Assembly (NCBI GenBank): GCA_023667845.1
Contig: JAMPIU010000125.1
Location: forward strand, 1 to 64,000
Origin: Dehalobacter sp.
GTDB taxonomy: Bacteria > Bacillota > Desulfitobacteriia > Desulfitobacteriales > Syntrophobotulaceae
DNA: 64,000 nt
Reading direction: 5' to 3'
Shown: positions 16,078-24,827 of the stretch, piece after piece
How the letters are laid out: each line of letters begins with the position of its first letter
Position numbering within the stretch: the first letter of the stretch is position 1
The notes under the pieces: model-generated
Told to the model about the DNA's origin: nothing
Seen by the model: only the letters and a program-made list of their open reading frames with translations
The model's database searches: none
Program-made: the position numbers and the translations under genes

Positions 16078-17328
16078 ATGAAAAATTATTTGCTGGTTAA
16101 AAAGATAATAATATTTCTGGCAATTATTGCTCTACTTGGAGCTTGGTTTATTTCAGACAAACAAAAAACGAATGAAAACACAAATAACGCCAAACAATAT
16201 GCTGGGGTATTAAAGCAAGCTTATCCGCAAGCAGAAGAATTCGAAAAAAGCTCCTCAGACCCTTTAACTTTTTCGGCAAAAGATTCAAATCAAAAAGAGA
16301 TTGGTTTTGTAGCTTTTGGAGAAGCCAATGGTTATGGTGGTCCTCTGAAGATTGCAGTAGGTATAGATTTAAACGGACAAATTATTAGCACAATTATTGC
16401 CGAACAAAAAGAAACCCCTTCTTATTTAGAAGAAGTCCTAAGTAAAGGTTATTTGGATAAATTCAAGGATGTAAAAGTAACCTCCCCTTTTGTTCTGGGA
16501 ATAGACCTTAACGGAGTCTCAGGTGCCACCATCTCCTCAAAAGCGATAGCTAAAGCTATTCGCAACGCATCCCATGCTGTCGGCAAAAAGGATCTGAACC
16601 TTGAAGTCAAAGAAATAAGTGAACCATGGAATTTTGGAGCAGCAGAAGCTGCCGTAATGTTGATATTTATTTGTGCTATTATTTTTTCTTTCTTCACTAA
16701 GCAATTGAATCTTCTCTTTAAAAGGAAATTAAATCTTCGATTTCCAATTATTCTTTGTAGTATGATAGTGCTTGGCTTTTGGCTCGATCGTCCAATTTCT
16801 ATGCAATATTTGACAGGCGCGATGTTAGGTTTCTTTCCTTCAATACGGGAAAATTTTTTATGGTATTTAATTTTATTCACAGGAATTGGTTTGCCATTAT
16901 TCACAGGAAAAAATATTTATTGCTTTTGGGTTTGCCCCTTTGGCGGTTTGCAGGAAATAATCAATAAACTTTGTGGGGTAAAATACCGTTTAAAAATTGC
17001 CAAAATCTTTAAAGTAACACGTTATTTCTTGCTATGGCTTGGTATTCTTCTAGTAATAATCAATAACAATCCGGCTTCAGGAAATATTGAACCGTTTGGA
17101 ACAGTATTTGGCTTCAAAGGAACAGGATTTGATTGGATAGAACTTATCATCGTGTTGGTAATAGCGGTATTTAGCTATAGGTTCTGGTGCAATTTCTTAT
17201 GCCCGATAGGTGCAGTAATGGACTTGTTAAGTAACGCAAACCATATGGTTACAAAAAAAATGTTGCAACTATATAATAGAACAGTTGTTCAAAAATCAGA
17301 AACTATCTCTTCAAGTCCCAAACAATAA
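16078..17328 (+). CDS. rdhC: RdhC-like membrane flavoprotein (NosR/NirI-type)
   Basis: A 416-aa protein: N-terminal membrane span, FMN-binding domain with the canonical flavinylation motif SGATISS (about residues 149-155), then multiple spans and two CxxxCP motifs (CFWVCPFG about 282; CNFLCPIG about 378). It shares architecture, but limited sequence, with the four PceC-like proteins. It closes the plus-strand B-A-C operon. The C-terminus lacks the W/N/Q-rich repeat tail, and no overlapping small ORF is visible downstream. Confidence 0.9.
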   Translation: MKNYLLVKKIIIFLAIIALLGAWFISDKQKTNENTNNAKQYAGVLKQAYPQAEEFEKSSSDPLTFSAKDSNQKEIGFVAFGEANGYGGPLKIAVGIDLNGQIISTIIAEQKETPSYLEEVLSKGYLDKFKDVKVTSPFVLGIDLNGVSGATISSKAIAKAIRNASHAVGKKDLNLEVKEISEPWNFGAAEAAVMLIFICAIIFSFFTKQLNLLFKRKLNLRFPIILCSMIVLGFWLDRPISMQYLTGAMLGFFPSIRENFLWYLILFTGIGLPLFTGKNIYCFWVCPFGGLQEIINKLCGVKYRLKIAKIFKVTRYFLLWLGILLVIINNNPASGNIEPFGTVFGFKGTGFDWIELIIVLVIAVFSYRFWCNFLCPIGAVMDLLSNANHMVTKKMLQLYNRTVVQKSETISSSPKQ

Positions 17329-17418
17329 AAAGATACTATTTTAGGATTTGATTTTTGCTCAAGGGGTCTGAATCTATAACCATATATCTGCTCTAAACAC
17401 AAGTACTACTTTAGCTAC

Positions 17419-18162
17419 TTAATCTTTAATTTTGGTTAGTAGCCGAGTATCTGTCGAACCATCAATTTCTATTACCCCGTATTCTTCTACAAGTCCCCTG
17501 TTAATAAAAAGCCTATTTCTGACAGTTTTAAGTTTCCCTGTATGTTTATACTGGCTGATCATTCGGCATACCGTACTCCGAGAGGCACTGATAATCTCTC
17601 CTATTCGCTCATGGGACAAGTTTACCGGCAGCTCATACCAATCCCCGTTCCCGTGTTTCTTTTGTTCCCCGGATTGGAGCAAGGAAACAAAATAATAGAT
17701 TAACCTCTGATTGGGAGTTGACAAAGAAGAAAATATATTTTCCCCTTCTAAAATTGACCTCAATCTCAATGTTACAATGGATACCATTTCAATTCCTAAA
17801 TTGATGTCCTCAAGCATGGCCTGAATCAAATCTTTTCGGGAAACCTTATACGCCTCGCAATCTTCGATAGCGTGAATGCTTACAGCAACCGGAAGCTGAT
17901 CGAATGCCGGTCCTAAGCCAAAAACCCTTCCAGGGCCTACTAAAGAGGCAATTCTTTCTTCTCCACAGAGATTATTCAGATAATATGCAGCCCATCCTTT
18001 AATGACAACATACGCATGTTCCACCACACTCCCTTCCGGAATGATGATGGTACCCTTTTTAAATGATACCTTAGTTCCATTACTTGAAGCATGTTTGATA
18101 ACAATGTCTTTAACCGGCCGTTCAATCCACTGTAAATACACAAGCGAATTGGAGATATACAT
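17419..18162 (-). CDS. rdhK: Crp/Fnr-family regulator of PceA-type cassette II
   Basis: A 247-aa regulator with N-terminal beta-roll effector domain (about residues 25-120) and C-terminal winged helix. The recognition helix reads SASRSTVCRMIS. Compared with CRP (SRETVGR) it keeps both arginines but replaces Glu181 by Ser. It starts MYISNSLVYLQW after GAGG. It lies 38 bp downstream of rdhT and belongs to a group (with 22.9 and 32.1 kb) distinct from the CprK-like genes. The A-B-C-small ORF-T-K order suggests it senses the cassette's substrate and binds the TGTR-type palindromes. Confidence 0.87.
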   Translation of the reverse strand: MYISNSLVYLQWIERPVKDIVIKHASSNGTKVSFKKGTIIIPEGSVVEHAYVVIKGWAAYYLNNLCGEERIASLVGPGRVFGLGPAFDQLPVAVSIHAIEDCEAYKVSRKDLIQAMLEDINLGIEMVSIVTLRLRSILEGENIFSSLSTPNQRLIYYFVSLLQSGEQKKHGNGDWYELPVNLSHERIGEIISASRSTVCRMISQYKHTGKLKTVRNRLFINRGLVEEYGVIEIDGSTDTRLLTKIKD

Positions 18163-18199
18163 GTTACCTCAGCCCCCCAAACGTATTAATTTAAAAGGA

Positions 18200-19183
18200 T
18201 TATGGTCTTGCCAAATTCTCCTCCAGCAAAAAATCCATAGCTGCTCTTCTCAAAAGTTGGGTCTCCAACATCTTTAGCTCTTCGGACAGACCGGCTTCCT
18301 GATCATCTTGCCGGCTTTTCTTAAACTGTTCTTTTGCCTGCTTCATTTCTTCACTAGTAAGCCGAATCCCTTCCGCTTGAATCACTGCATCCAAAATTCT
18401 CTCTCCCAGAATTATTTTGGCAGCCTCTTCTTTACACTCAGCCAGCAACTCATCGGCCGTTATCTTCCTTTGCATTAAGTAATGAATGAGTTCCATGTCG
18501 TGGACGTCTTTAAGCTCCTTGGCAAATTTCCGGTATAAATTCTCTGCTGCTTGATTTAAGGTCTCTCTATCGAATTCATACCTGCTTCCATCCGCCAGAG
18601 CTTGAAACACTTTTTCGATGTTGGCTGCGCGTGCTATTGCTTTTTTCTCTTGATTGATCTCTGCTGATAATAATTCTTTTAATTCCTGTAACGTTTTTAC
18701 TCGCGGGTCAATTTCCCGGATCATATCGTCTGTCAATTCCGACTCTTTCATACAATATACTTTTACAATCTCGACGGAAAAGGTGATTTGCTGCCCCCAT
18801 AAGGCTTGGTATTCCAGTAAAACAGGTTGTATCGTGGTTTCAAATATCACTGTTTCACCCATCTTCTTGCCAAGCAGGTTGGCGGAGAAATCCTGTAAGA
18901 CGTTCTCGTCACCTAATCTGAACTTAAAGCCTCTCTCCCTAAATTTGGGGACTGTCATACCATTTTCTGTTCCCTCAAAGTTTACGATGACGTAATCTCC
19001 GGGTTCGATTGGTTCATTACTTTTCTCGACCTGGATTTCATCCATTGATTTCCGAACATAATTGAGTGCTTCATTAAGTTCTTCTTCTTTGACGGATACA
19101 TCAAAACGATTGACATTTAATCCTTTGTACTGTCCAAGTTCAAATTGGTTTATCCCGTCTCTAACGTCCATGTTGTCTGCCAC
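18200..19183 (-). CDS. rdhT: PceT-like trigger-factor-related chaperone (cassette II)
   Basis: A 327-aa protein almost identical to the cassette I copy, including long identical DNA stretches, which indicates recent duplication or gene conversion. FKBP-like core plus helical arms, as expected of PceT. In this copy the internal ATG used by homologues (MKQFELG) has become ATA (INQFELG) and its ribosome site is changed, so translation must begin upstream, at GTG 19183 after GGGGAG or at the ATG of MDVRDG. Confidence 0.9.
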   Translation of the reverse strand: MADNMDVRDGINQFELGQYKGLNVNRFDVSVKEEELNEALNYVRKSMDEIQVEKSNEPIEPGDYVIVNFEGTENGMTVPKFRERGFKFRLGDENVLQDFSANLLGKKMGETVIFETTIQPVLLEYQALWGQQITFSVEIVKVYCMKESELTDDMIREIDPRVKTLQELKELLSAEINQEKKAIARAANIEKVFQALADGSRYEFDRETLNQAAENLYRKFAKELKDVHDMELIHYLMQRKITADELLAECKEEAAKIILGERILDAVIQAEGIRLTSEEMKQAKEQFKKSRQDDQEAGLSEELKMLETQLLRRAAMDFLLEENLARP

Positions 19184-19210
19184 TTAAGATATCTCCCCTT
19201 CCGGAAATTT

Positions 19211-19390
19211 TTAACGATCCGCTCGGATAATACCGACTGATTGAAGCATTACGATAATGTGAGCTGCTCCTAGTATCAGTATTAAAGCTATAAATAACAG
19301 ATCTTTTATTTTTAGGCTTTGTTGCTTTTCCATTGGTTCCATATTCGGTTCCATCTTTGGTTGCATATTCGGTCCCCTATTTGTTTCCAT
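19211..19390 (-). CDS. Small conserved membrane protein overlapping rdhC (cassette II)
   Basis: A 59-aa ORF. The N-terminus is a Met-X-Pro repeat (METNRGPNMQPKMEPNMEPM), followed by KIKDLLFIALILILGAA and IIVMLQSVGIIRADR. GGGGTGAG lies five bases before the ATG. Seventy-nine nt overlap rdhC out of frame. Compared with cassette I, the repeat region differs in length while the membrane span and tail are preserved. Confidence 0.72.
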   Translation of the reverse strand: METNRGPNMQPKMEPNMEPMEKQQSLKIKDLLFIALILILGAAHIIVMLQSVGIIRADR

Positions 19391-20577
19391 ACTCTCACCC
19401 CATTATTCCGCCATCGATTGAGTAAGTTGAGTATAAAGCCGACTGGACAGAAGAATTGACAATAAAACCGGCTGATAAACAGACTGATGAAAATAAATAC
19501 CGGCAGCATTAACCACATGACCCATACGGCTTTAAATAGGAAGAATGCACTAAACGGCTGGTAGTCCAATGTTCCATAGTCGCCTAAGAAGCTTCCAAGC
19601 ATGATGGCAGCCCATAGGATGGTCGGCGCAGCCAGCTTCAATTTCCTGGTGACTTGCGGGGAAATCCCCAGGGATTTAAAGCCTGCAGCTTTATTAATAA
19701 CCTCCTGGGCTGCTCCAAAAGGGCAGATCCACGCACAGTAAATATTCTTACCTAAGAGCACAATAAAGCTCAAGGCTCCAACCATAAGTACGTACCATCC
19801 TATATTGGTCAAGCCCGGTATTTGCAGCGTTATTAAGGAGAACAAATTACTGGCTGCCACAAATTCTTTTACGAAAAAACCCATAACACCAAATGCTGCT
19901 AAAAGTATCCAAATCCGTAACCGCACAAGTTTCTTGATGAAGGCTGCAGCGAGTGCGATGATATAGACCATTATCATGGCAAAATCCTGTCGGTTAAATT
20001 GGTAACTGTCATAGGGATTGCTCCAGCGCGTATGAAAGAATTTGGATGCGATATACGCAGTTCCTTTGTTGACAGCTTCAGCTACAGCATGAGACGATAC
20101 GGTAGAACCGGTTACCCGGTCAATGTAATTATTGGTTTGTCTTTCATCCAGATAACCGGAATATCCTGAGGCTCCTCCAAGATAAATGGGTTCTTTGACG
20201 GAGAGGTTCTTAAATTGATCAAACAATTTTCCGGTATAAAGTCTTGCAAAGAAGATGGGGGTCTCGCCCTGCTGGGTAATCATGACTTTTTCCACGAAGC
20301 CTTCTTGGTTGACGATGGTCATGGCTTCTATGCGTGATTGATAGCCTACGGCCAAGTCACAAACGGCATAATACTTCTCTCCTGCAGTATCAACTTGATA
20401 AGCACGTTGGGCCCCGATCATTTTCTCAATAGATGTGACACCAGGAATGTTCTGCTGAATAACCGCCTCGTAATCAACGGTCTTACTCGTCCAAAAGATA
20501 TCGTAAAAGATCGCCGCGATTGCAGTTATGAATAGTACGATCAGATAGCAGGATTCCAGGTCTCTCTTTTTAGCCAT
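19312..20577 (-). CDS. rdhC: PceC-like membrane flavoprotein (cassette II)
   Basis: A 421-aa RdhC with the same layout as the cassette I protein: N-terminal span, FMN-binding domain with VTGSTVSS, membrane core, CAWICPFG and CQFFCPVG motifs. The C-terminus (NQRWNRIWNQWKSNKA) carries one more W-N repeat unit than cassette I, matching the longer N-terminus of the overlapping small ORF. It follows rdhB by 124 bp, containing the conserved stem-loop. Confidence 0.92.
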   Translation of the reverse strand: MAKKRDLESCYLIVLFITAIAAIFYDIFWTSKTVDYEAVIQQNIPGVTSIEKMIGAQRAYQVDTAGEKYYAVCDLAVGYQSRIEAMTIVNQEGFVEKVMITQQGETPIFFARLYTGKLFDQFKNLSVKEPIYLGGASGYSGYLDERQTNNYIDRVTGSTVSSHAVAEAVNKGTAYIASKFFHTRWSNPYDSYQFNRQDFAMIMVYIIALAAAFIKKLVRLRIWILLAAFGVMGFFVKEFVAASNLFSLITLQIPGLTNIGWYVLMVGALSFIVLLGKNIYCAWICPFGAAQEVINKAAGFKSLGISPQVTRKLKLAAPTILWAAIMLGSFLGDYGTLDYQPFSAFFLFKAVWVMWLMLPVFIFISLFISRFYCQFFCPVGFILNLLNRWRNNGVRVWKQIGDRICNQRWNRIWNQWKSNKA

Positions 20578-20631
20578 CTTTTTTCATCCTTCGCTGTTTT
20601 TGGGAATAAATACTTCATAGACGCAATAAAG

Positions 20632-20671
20632 TACGCAAGCCACTAAGCCAAACGGATAAGTGGCCGGCGTA
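20632..20671 (-). other. Conserved rdhB-rdhC intercistronic stem-loop (cassette II)
   Basis: TACGCaaGCCACT pairs with AGTGGCcgGCGTA across a loop of about 14 bases, in the same position as in the other PceA-type cassettes. Confidence 0.65.
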
Positions 20672-20701
20672 TTTTTCAAACATTTTATTCCTTCAATTTA
20701 T

Positions 20702-21022
20702 CTAGACCGAGGTAGTTGTAGAATTCTCTTTGCTCCTCTTTAGCGAACGATTCGATAATCTATACGTAATTACAGCCGGAACCAGCGTTGCACCGCCAAA
20801 GAAGATAAAGCCCATTGCGATCGCTTGATATTCACGTTCCATAAAACTGGAATATGCCCAAGCCAAAGTAAATATTAGCAGGAAGTTTGCAATAAAACCA
20901 CCGATTTGCAGACCAATCGTGTTTCTCCCTTTCCCCTTTAAATACAGCCAAATACCGTATTGAATAAGCAACAGCAACATGCCTAGAATAGCCCATACGA
21001 TTACACCAGAAATTGTTGTCAT
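20702..21022 (-). CDS. rdhB: PceB-like membrane anchor (cassette II)
   Basis: A 106-aa, three-span protein with FIFFGGATLVPAVITYRLSNRS near the C-terminus. It lies 15 bp downstream of rdhA, with GGAGGAAGA before the ATG. It is the anchor for the cassette II dehalogenase. Confidence 0.92.
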   Translation of the reverse strand: MTTISGVIVWAILGMLLLLIQYGIWLYLKGKGRNTIGLQIGGFIANFLLIFTLAWAYSSFMEREYQAIAMGFIFFGGATLVPAVITYRLSNRSLKRSKENSTTTSV

Positions 21023-21037
21023 ATTGGTCTTCCTCCT

Positions 21038-22693
21038 TTATTTTGTCGGTTCGGTATCCTTCCAGAAATCTTTGACCATATTGGCGACATAGCCTGACTC
21101 AATCCGTTCTTCAGGATTTACTGGGCCATTATAGCCGAACCACTCGTCAAATTTACGGGCCGCATCTTGAACCAAAGGAATTTGGGTGGCAATTCTCGCT
21201 ACGTCATGCTGCCATTGATCAATTTTATTCCAGGAACAGACTGAGATGCAGTTTCCGCAATCTCCACCGTTATAGGCCCAAAAAGAGTTGCAACGTTGAG
21301 CGTCAACTTCCCACTTTGATGTGTAGGGATTCTCCGACGGGCCGCAATCCTCGGGCTGCAGAATCCTTGCTTCTTTCTCGTGAGAGATGGCTTGCGCCGG
21401 GCAAGCATCCGCGCATTTCAGGCACAAGCGGCAGAACTCACGTACACCGAAACTTCTTGGCTTGTCAGGAGTAAGCTCCAAATCCGTATAAACTTTAGCG
21501 ATACGTACCCGGGGGCCGAATTTTTGAGTAACTAACTGTCCGTTTCTCCCTGCTTCCCCGAGACCGGCTTGAACCGCAATAGGAACGCTCAGCCCGGTGT
21601 CATTTCCCGACGGAATCGCATTGTACCCTATCTCTCTCAAAAAAGTTGCGAGCTTATACGCCACTTCTCCCATGTTCGAGTAAGCTTTGCCCGGTGCGGC
21701 GCTGTGAAGGACCGACGGGGCCGTGCGGTATGCTTCGTAATCCATTTCGAAAGCCATGGCAATAACGGATTTTGGCTTAAAGCCGGCATACTTTTCCCAG
21801 TCTGCTTCGAAAACACTCAATCCGAAAACTTCCACTTCCTGATTTTTAAGAAATTTTTCGATATTAAACGGAGCATAAACGGTTCTGCCATTAGGCATTT
21901 TGAACGGTCGGGCTTTTGGTCTGCTCCAGTTGGCATAAGTCCACCGATCGTCATAGGGTGCAATACCGGCTAAATCCGCTCCCAGAAAGCGGGCTGCCTT
22001 TTTCATAATCAGACTGGCCTCGTCCGCAGAATTGAATTTCCATTGCCTTCCCTGACTCCGCCTTTCTTCAGCTTTGGAATTATCCCAATTAAACATTCCT
22101 TGAATAACCACAGGTTCTTTCGCCATTTCATTCGTTTCGGGATTAATGGGATAATGTGCAATCACACCTGCCGGACCACTACCAGGCGCCGTAAATCCGT
22201 TGTAATTATATTCCACTGACCAAGCCGCTGTACACAAGGCGACGTCCAATGCGCGCCAGCCTAATTCTTTCTGGCGCAGCGGCAGAACAGTACCATCATG
22301 TTGAGAGAAAAAAATTACTCCCGTTTCGCTAACGGTTGCATTACGCCCTTTAATTCCAAGCTTCTCGGCATTAATCCGCGGTAGGTCTTTTCCGGTATCT
22401 TTTTTCCCTGTGATTTCGGAAACATCATCATGCACAAATTTCATTGGCGTCTTGTTTTCTTCGGTATCGAATACCCTTTGATAGTAAATCTTATTTCCCG
22501 GAAAACGTTGATATTTTGGATCGACGATGTAAGGAAATTCCGAGGTTTCCTTGATCGGAGCTACCATGTCCGCCGCTTCAGCCACGAATGGGTTAAAAGT
22601 CTCCTTTGCCGCTGCCGCCGTTGCCACGGCAACAGCCACAGTACCCATAAGTGATGTTTTGAAAAAAGACCTTCTGCTTACATTGTTTGCCAT
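21038..22693 (-). CDS. rdhA: Reductive dehalogenase catalytic subunit, PceA-like (cassette II)
   Basis: A 551-aa PceA-like RdhA. Tat signal SRRSFFKTSLMGT; 4Fe-4S motifs CRLCLKCADACP (about 425) and CGNCISVCSW (about 479). The last 60 residues are the same as in cassette I, while the middle (about 125-330, where substrate-pocket residues usually lie) is divergent. This suggests C-terminal homogenisation with a different substrate range. It is preceded by a CRP-type operator and a perfect TATAAT. Confidence 0.96.
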   Translation of the reverse strand: MANNVSRRSFFKTSLMGTVAVAVATAAAAKETFNPFVAEAADMVAPIKETSEFPYIVDPKYQRFPGNKIYYQRVFDTEENKTPMKFVHDDVSEITGKKDTGKDLPRINAEKLGIKGRNATVSETGVIFFSQHDGTVLPLRQKELGWRALDVALCTAAWSVEYNYNGFTAPGSGPAGVIAHYPINPETNEMAKEPVVIQGMFNWDNSKAEERRSQGRQWKFNSADEASLIMKKAARFLGADLAGIAPYDDRWTYANWSRPKARPFKMPNGRTVYAPFNIEKFLKNQEVEVFGLSVFEADWEKYAGFKPKSVIAMAFEMDYEAYRTAPSVLHSAAPGKAYSNMGEVAYKLATFLREIGYNAIPSGNDTGLSVPIAVQAGLGEAGRNGQLVTQKFGPRVRIAKVYTDLELTPDKPRSFGVREFCRLCLKCADACPAQAISHEKEARILQPEDCGPSENPYTSKWEVDAQRCNSFWAYNGGDCGNCISVCSWNKIDQWQHDVARIATQIPLVQDAARKFDEWFGYNGPVNPEERIESGYVANMVKDFWKDTEPTK

Positions 22694-22735
22694 GTAATTT
22701 CTCCTTCCTTAATATAAAATCATGATTTCGTTTTC

Positions 22736-22778
22736 ATTATACTTTTCTCAAATTATTGCCACTATGCTCAGCAGCACA
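22736..22778 (-). promoter_or_regulatory. CRP-type operator and -10, PceA-type cassette II
   Basis: TATGC-N6-GCACA (22763-22778) is centred 32 bp upstream of a perfect TATAAT (22736-22741, minus strand) and about 78 bp upstream of the rdhA start. The flank AAATTATTG is shared with cassette I. Confidence 0.68.
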
Positions 22779-22839
22779 GTTGTTAAATTAATTTTGGCTA
22801 AATTTTTATTGGTGTAAGATCAATGCAAATAAAAAAACT

Positions 22840-22876
22840 TGTGACGCGCCCAGAGGGTACGACACAAGTTCATTTC
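22840..22876 (-). terminator. Terminator of PceA-type cassette III
   Basis: AACTTGTG / CACAAGTT stem, followed by TTTTTTT on the minus strand, about 35 bases past the stop codon of the Crp/Fnr gene. Confidence 0.85.
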
Positions 22877-22909
22877 GCTGAAGCCACCATTAATAATCAA
22901 ACAAACCCA

Positions 22910-23614
22910 CTATCTATAAACACCTATTTTTTCATAGTCTTCCATGATTATTCCTTTGTGAACATAAATTTTATTATTGTCATTCTTTAGCTTGCCTACG
23001 TTTTTGTAATAATGGAACATTCGACATACCGTAACCCTCGTGGTACCAATAATTTCTGCTATTCGCGCATGAGACAAATTGACAGTTAACTCATACCAAT
23101 CGTCATGCTCTTTATATTCCCCGGACTGAATCAGTGACACGAAATAATAGATTAGCTTTTCTTTTGGAGATGACAAGGAAGAAAATATATTAGCTCCTTC
23201 AAAAGCGCACATCAATCTCATCGTAACAGTGGATACTATTTCTATTCCCAAATTAATATCCGCAAGCATTCCTTGAATCAGATCGTCCCGGGACACCTTA
23301 TAGGTTTCGCAGTCTTCAAGAACTTTAATACTTATGTTAATTGGCAGTTGACAAAAGGCCGGTGCTAAGCCGAAGATTCTTCCGGGACCTGCCAGACAAG
23401 CAATTCTTGATTCCCCACAGATACTATTTAGACAATAAGCTACCCATCCTTTGGTGACTAGACACGCATAATATACGACATCCCCTTCATGAAATATGGT
23501 TGCACCCTTTTTGAATACCTCTTTGTTATTTTTCCTTTTAACGAAGTTAAAGAGAATTTCATCTACAGGTGGATCTATCCACTCCAAACGTACCGCTAAA
23601 TTATCAAAATACAT
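22910..23614 (-). CDS. rdhK: Crp/Fnr-family regulator of PceA-type cassette III
   Basis: A 234-aa regulator. It starts at MYFDNLAVRLEW (23614), preceded by GGGGGTGAT; a GTG three codons earlier is less likely. Effector beta-roll, dimer helix, and a winged helix whose recognition segment is GTTRVTVCRMF, again with both CRP-type arginines but Val in place of Glu181. It is the last gene of cassette III, 38 bp after rdhT. Clear paralogue of the 17.4- and 32.1-kb genes. Confidence 0.87.
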   Translation of the reverse strand: MYFDNLAVRLEWIDPPVDEILFNFVKRKNNKEVFKKGATIFHEGDVVYYACLVTKGWVAYCLNSICGESRIACLAGPGRIFGLAPAFCQLPINISIKVLEDCETYKVSRDDLIQGMLADINLGIEIVSTVTMRLMCAFEGANIFSSLSSPKEKLIYYFVSLIQSGEYKEHDDWYELTVNLSHARIAEIIGTTRVTVCRMFHYYKNVGKLKNDNNKIYVHKGIIMEDYEKIGVYR

Positions 23615-23651
23615 GACTATCACCCCCAGAATAATAGTCTAAACAAAAATA

Positions 23652-24602
23652 CTATCTAACTAAATTAGTATTTACTAAAAAATCCATAGCTTTTTTGCGC
23701 AAATATTGGTTCTCTAGAGCATCGATATCATTCGTCAGATCAGCGGGTTGCTCATTTTTCAGGTTTTTCATCCATTGTTCTTTTAAATCATTAATTTCTT
23801 TGACAGTAACTTGAATTCCTTCTGCTTGAATTACAGCGTCCAAAATTTTCTCTCTGAGAATTTTTCTCGCAGCCTCTTCCTTGCACTCAATCAATAACTC
23901 GTCGGCAGATATCTTTCTTTGCAGTAAGTAAACCATGAGTTCTGTATTGTGAAATTCCTTAAGCTCTCTGGTAAATTTCAAATATAAATCCTCTGCTTTT
24001 TGATTCAAGATTTCTTCATCGAATTCATACTTGCATTGTTCTGCCAGAGCGGCCATCACTTTATTAATATTAGCCACATGTGCTCTGGTCCTTTTTTCTA
24101 TAAGAATTTTATTTTCCAGCATTTTTTCAAATTCCTGCAGCGTTTTTACCTTTGGCTCAATCTCTTGTATGGTTTCCTCTGTCAATTTCGGCTTTTCAAT
24201 CACAAATACTTTAACAATTTCGATGGAGAATGTGATCTCGAGCCCCCATAAGGCTTGAAATTCAATTAAGACAGGTTGTATTGTCGTATCAAAAACTACA
24301 GTGTCGCCCATTTTCTGTCTGAGCAGCTTAGCTGAGAACTCCGGCAAAACATTATCGTCACCCACCTTGAATTGTAAACCATCTTCTTTCACTTTCGGAT
24401 AAGGCATACCCGTTTCTGTTCCAACAATATTAATGATTACAGTATCCCCTGTTTCGATTGGCTCATTCCTTTTCTCGACCTGGATTTCGTCCAAAGATTT
24501 AAGAATATAGTTAATTGCTTCATCAAGCTCTTCCTCTTTAACTGATACATCAAAGCTTCCGATATTTAATCCTTTATACTTTCCAAGTTCAAATTGTTTC
24601 AT
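23652..24602 (-). CDS. rdhT: PceT-like trigger-factor-related chaperone (cassette III)
   Basis: A 316-aa PceT-like chaperone, more divergent than the other three. Translation starts at the ATG of MKQFELGKYKG, after TGGAGGTT. The upstream GTG used by other copies is out of frame here. FKBP-like core with GDTVIINIVGTETG near residue 43, followed by a helical arm. It lies between the small membrane ORF and the regulator. Confidence 0.9.
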   Translation of the reverse strand: MKQFELGKYKGLNIGSFDVSVKEEELDEAINYILKSLDEIQVEKRNEPIETGDTVIINIVGTETGMPYPKVKEDGLQFKVGDDNVLPEFSAKLLRQKMGDTVVFDTTIQPVLIEFQALWGLEITFSIEIVKVFVIEKPKLTEETIQEIEPKVKTLQEFEKMLENKILIEKRTRAHVANINKVMAALAEQCKYEFDEEILNQKAEDLYLKFTRELKEFHNTELMVYLLQRKISADELLIECKEEAARKILREKILDAVIQAEGIQVTVKEINDLKEQWMKNLKNEQPADLTNDIDALENQYLRKKAMDFLVNTNLVR

Positions 24603-24656
24603 TTCTTACAACCTCCATATTGACTACTACTTGATACTACCTATCCTGCCGGTTTT

Positions 24657-24827
24657 TTAGCGATCCGCACGGATAATCCCAACCGATTGAAGCATTACAA
24701 TGACATGTGCAGCACCAAGCATGATGATCAAGCCGATCAATAACAGATCTTTCATTTTTAGCCTTTGTTGGTTTTCCATCTTTGGTTCCATATTCCGTTC
24801 CATAGTCGGTTCCATATTTGATTCCAT
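24657..24827 (-). CDS. Small conserved membrane protein overlapping rdhC (cassette III)
   Basis: A 56-aa ORF beginning MESNMEPTMERNMEPKMEN, then KMKDLLLIGLIIMLGAA and VIVMLQSVGIIRADR. The last 15 residues match the other copies although codons differ at many third positions (for example in the LIGLIIML region and the ADR end), the pattern expected of a translated ORF. GGGTGAGGG lies just before the ATG. Seventy-one nt overlap rdhC. Confidence 0.72.
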   Translation of the reverse strand: MESNMEPTMERNMEPKMENQQRLKMKDLLLIGLIIMLGAAHVIVMLQSVGIIRADR

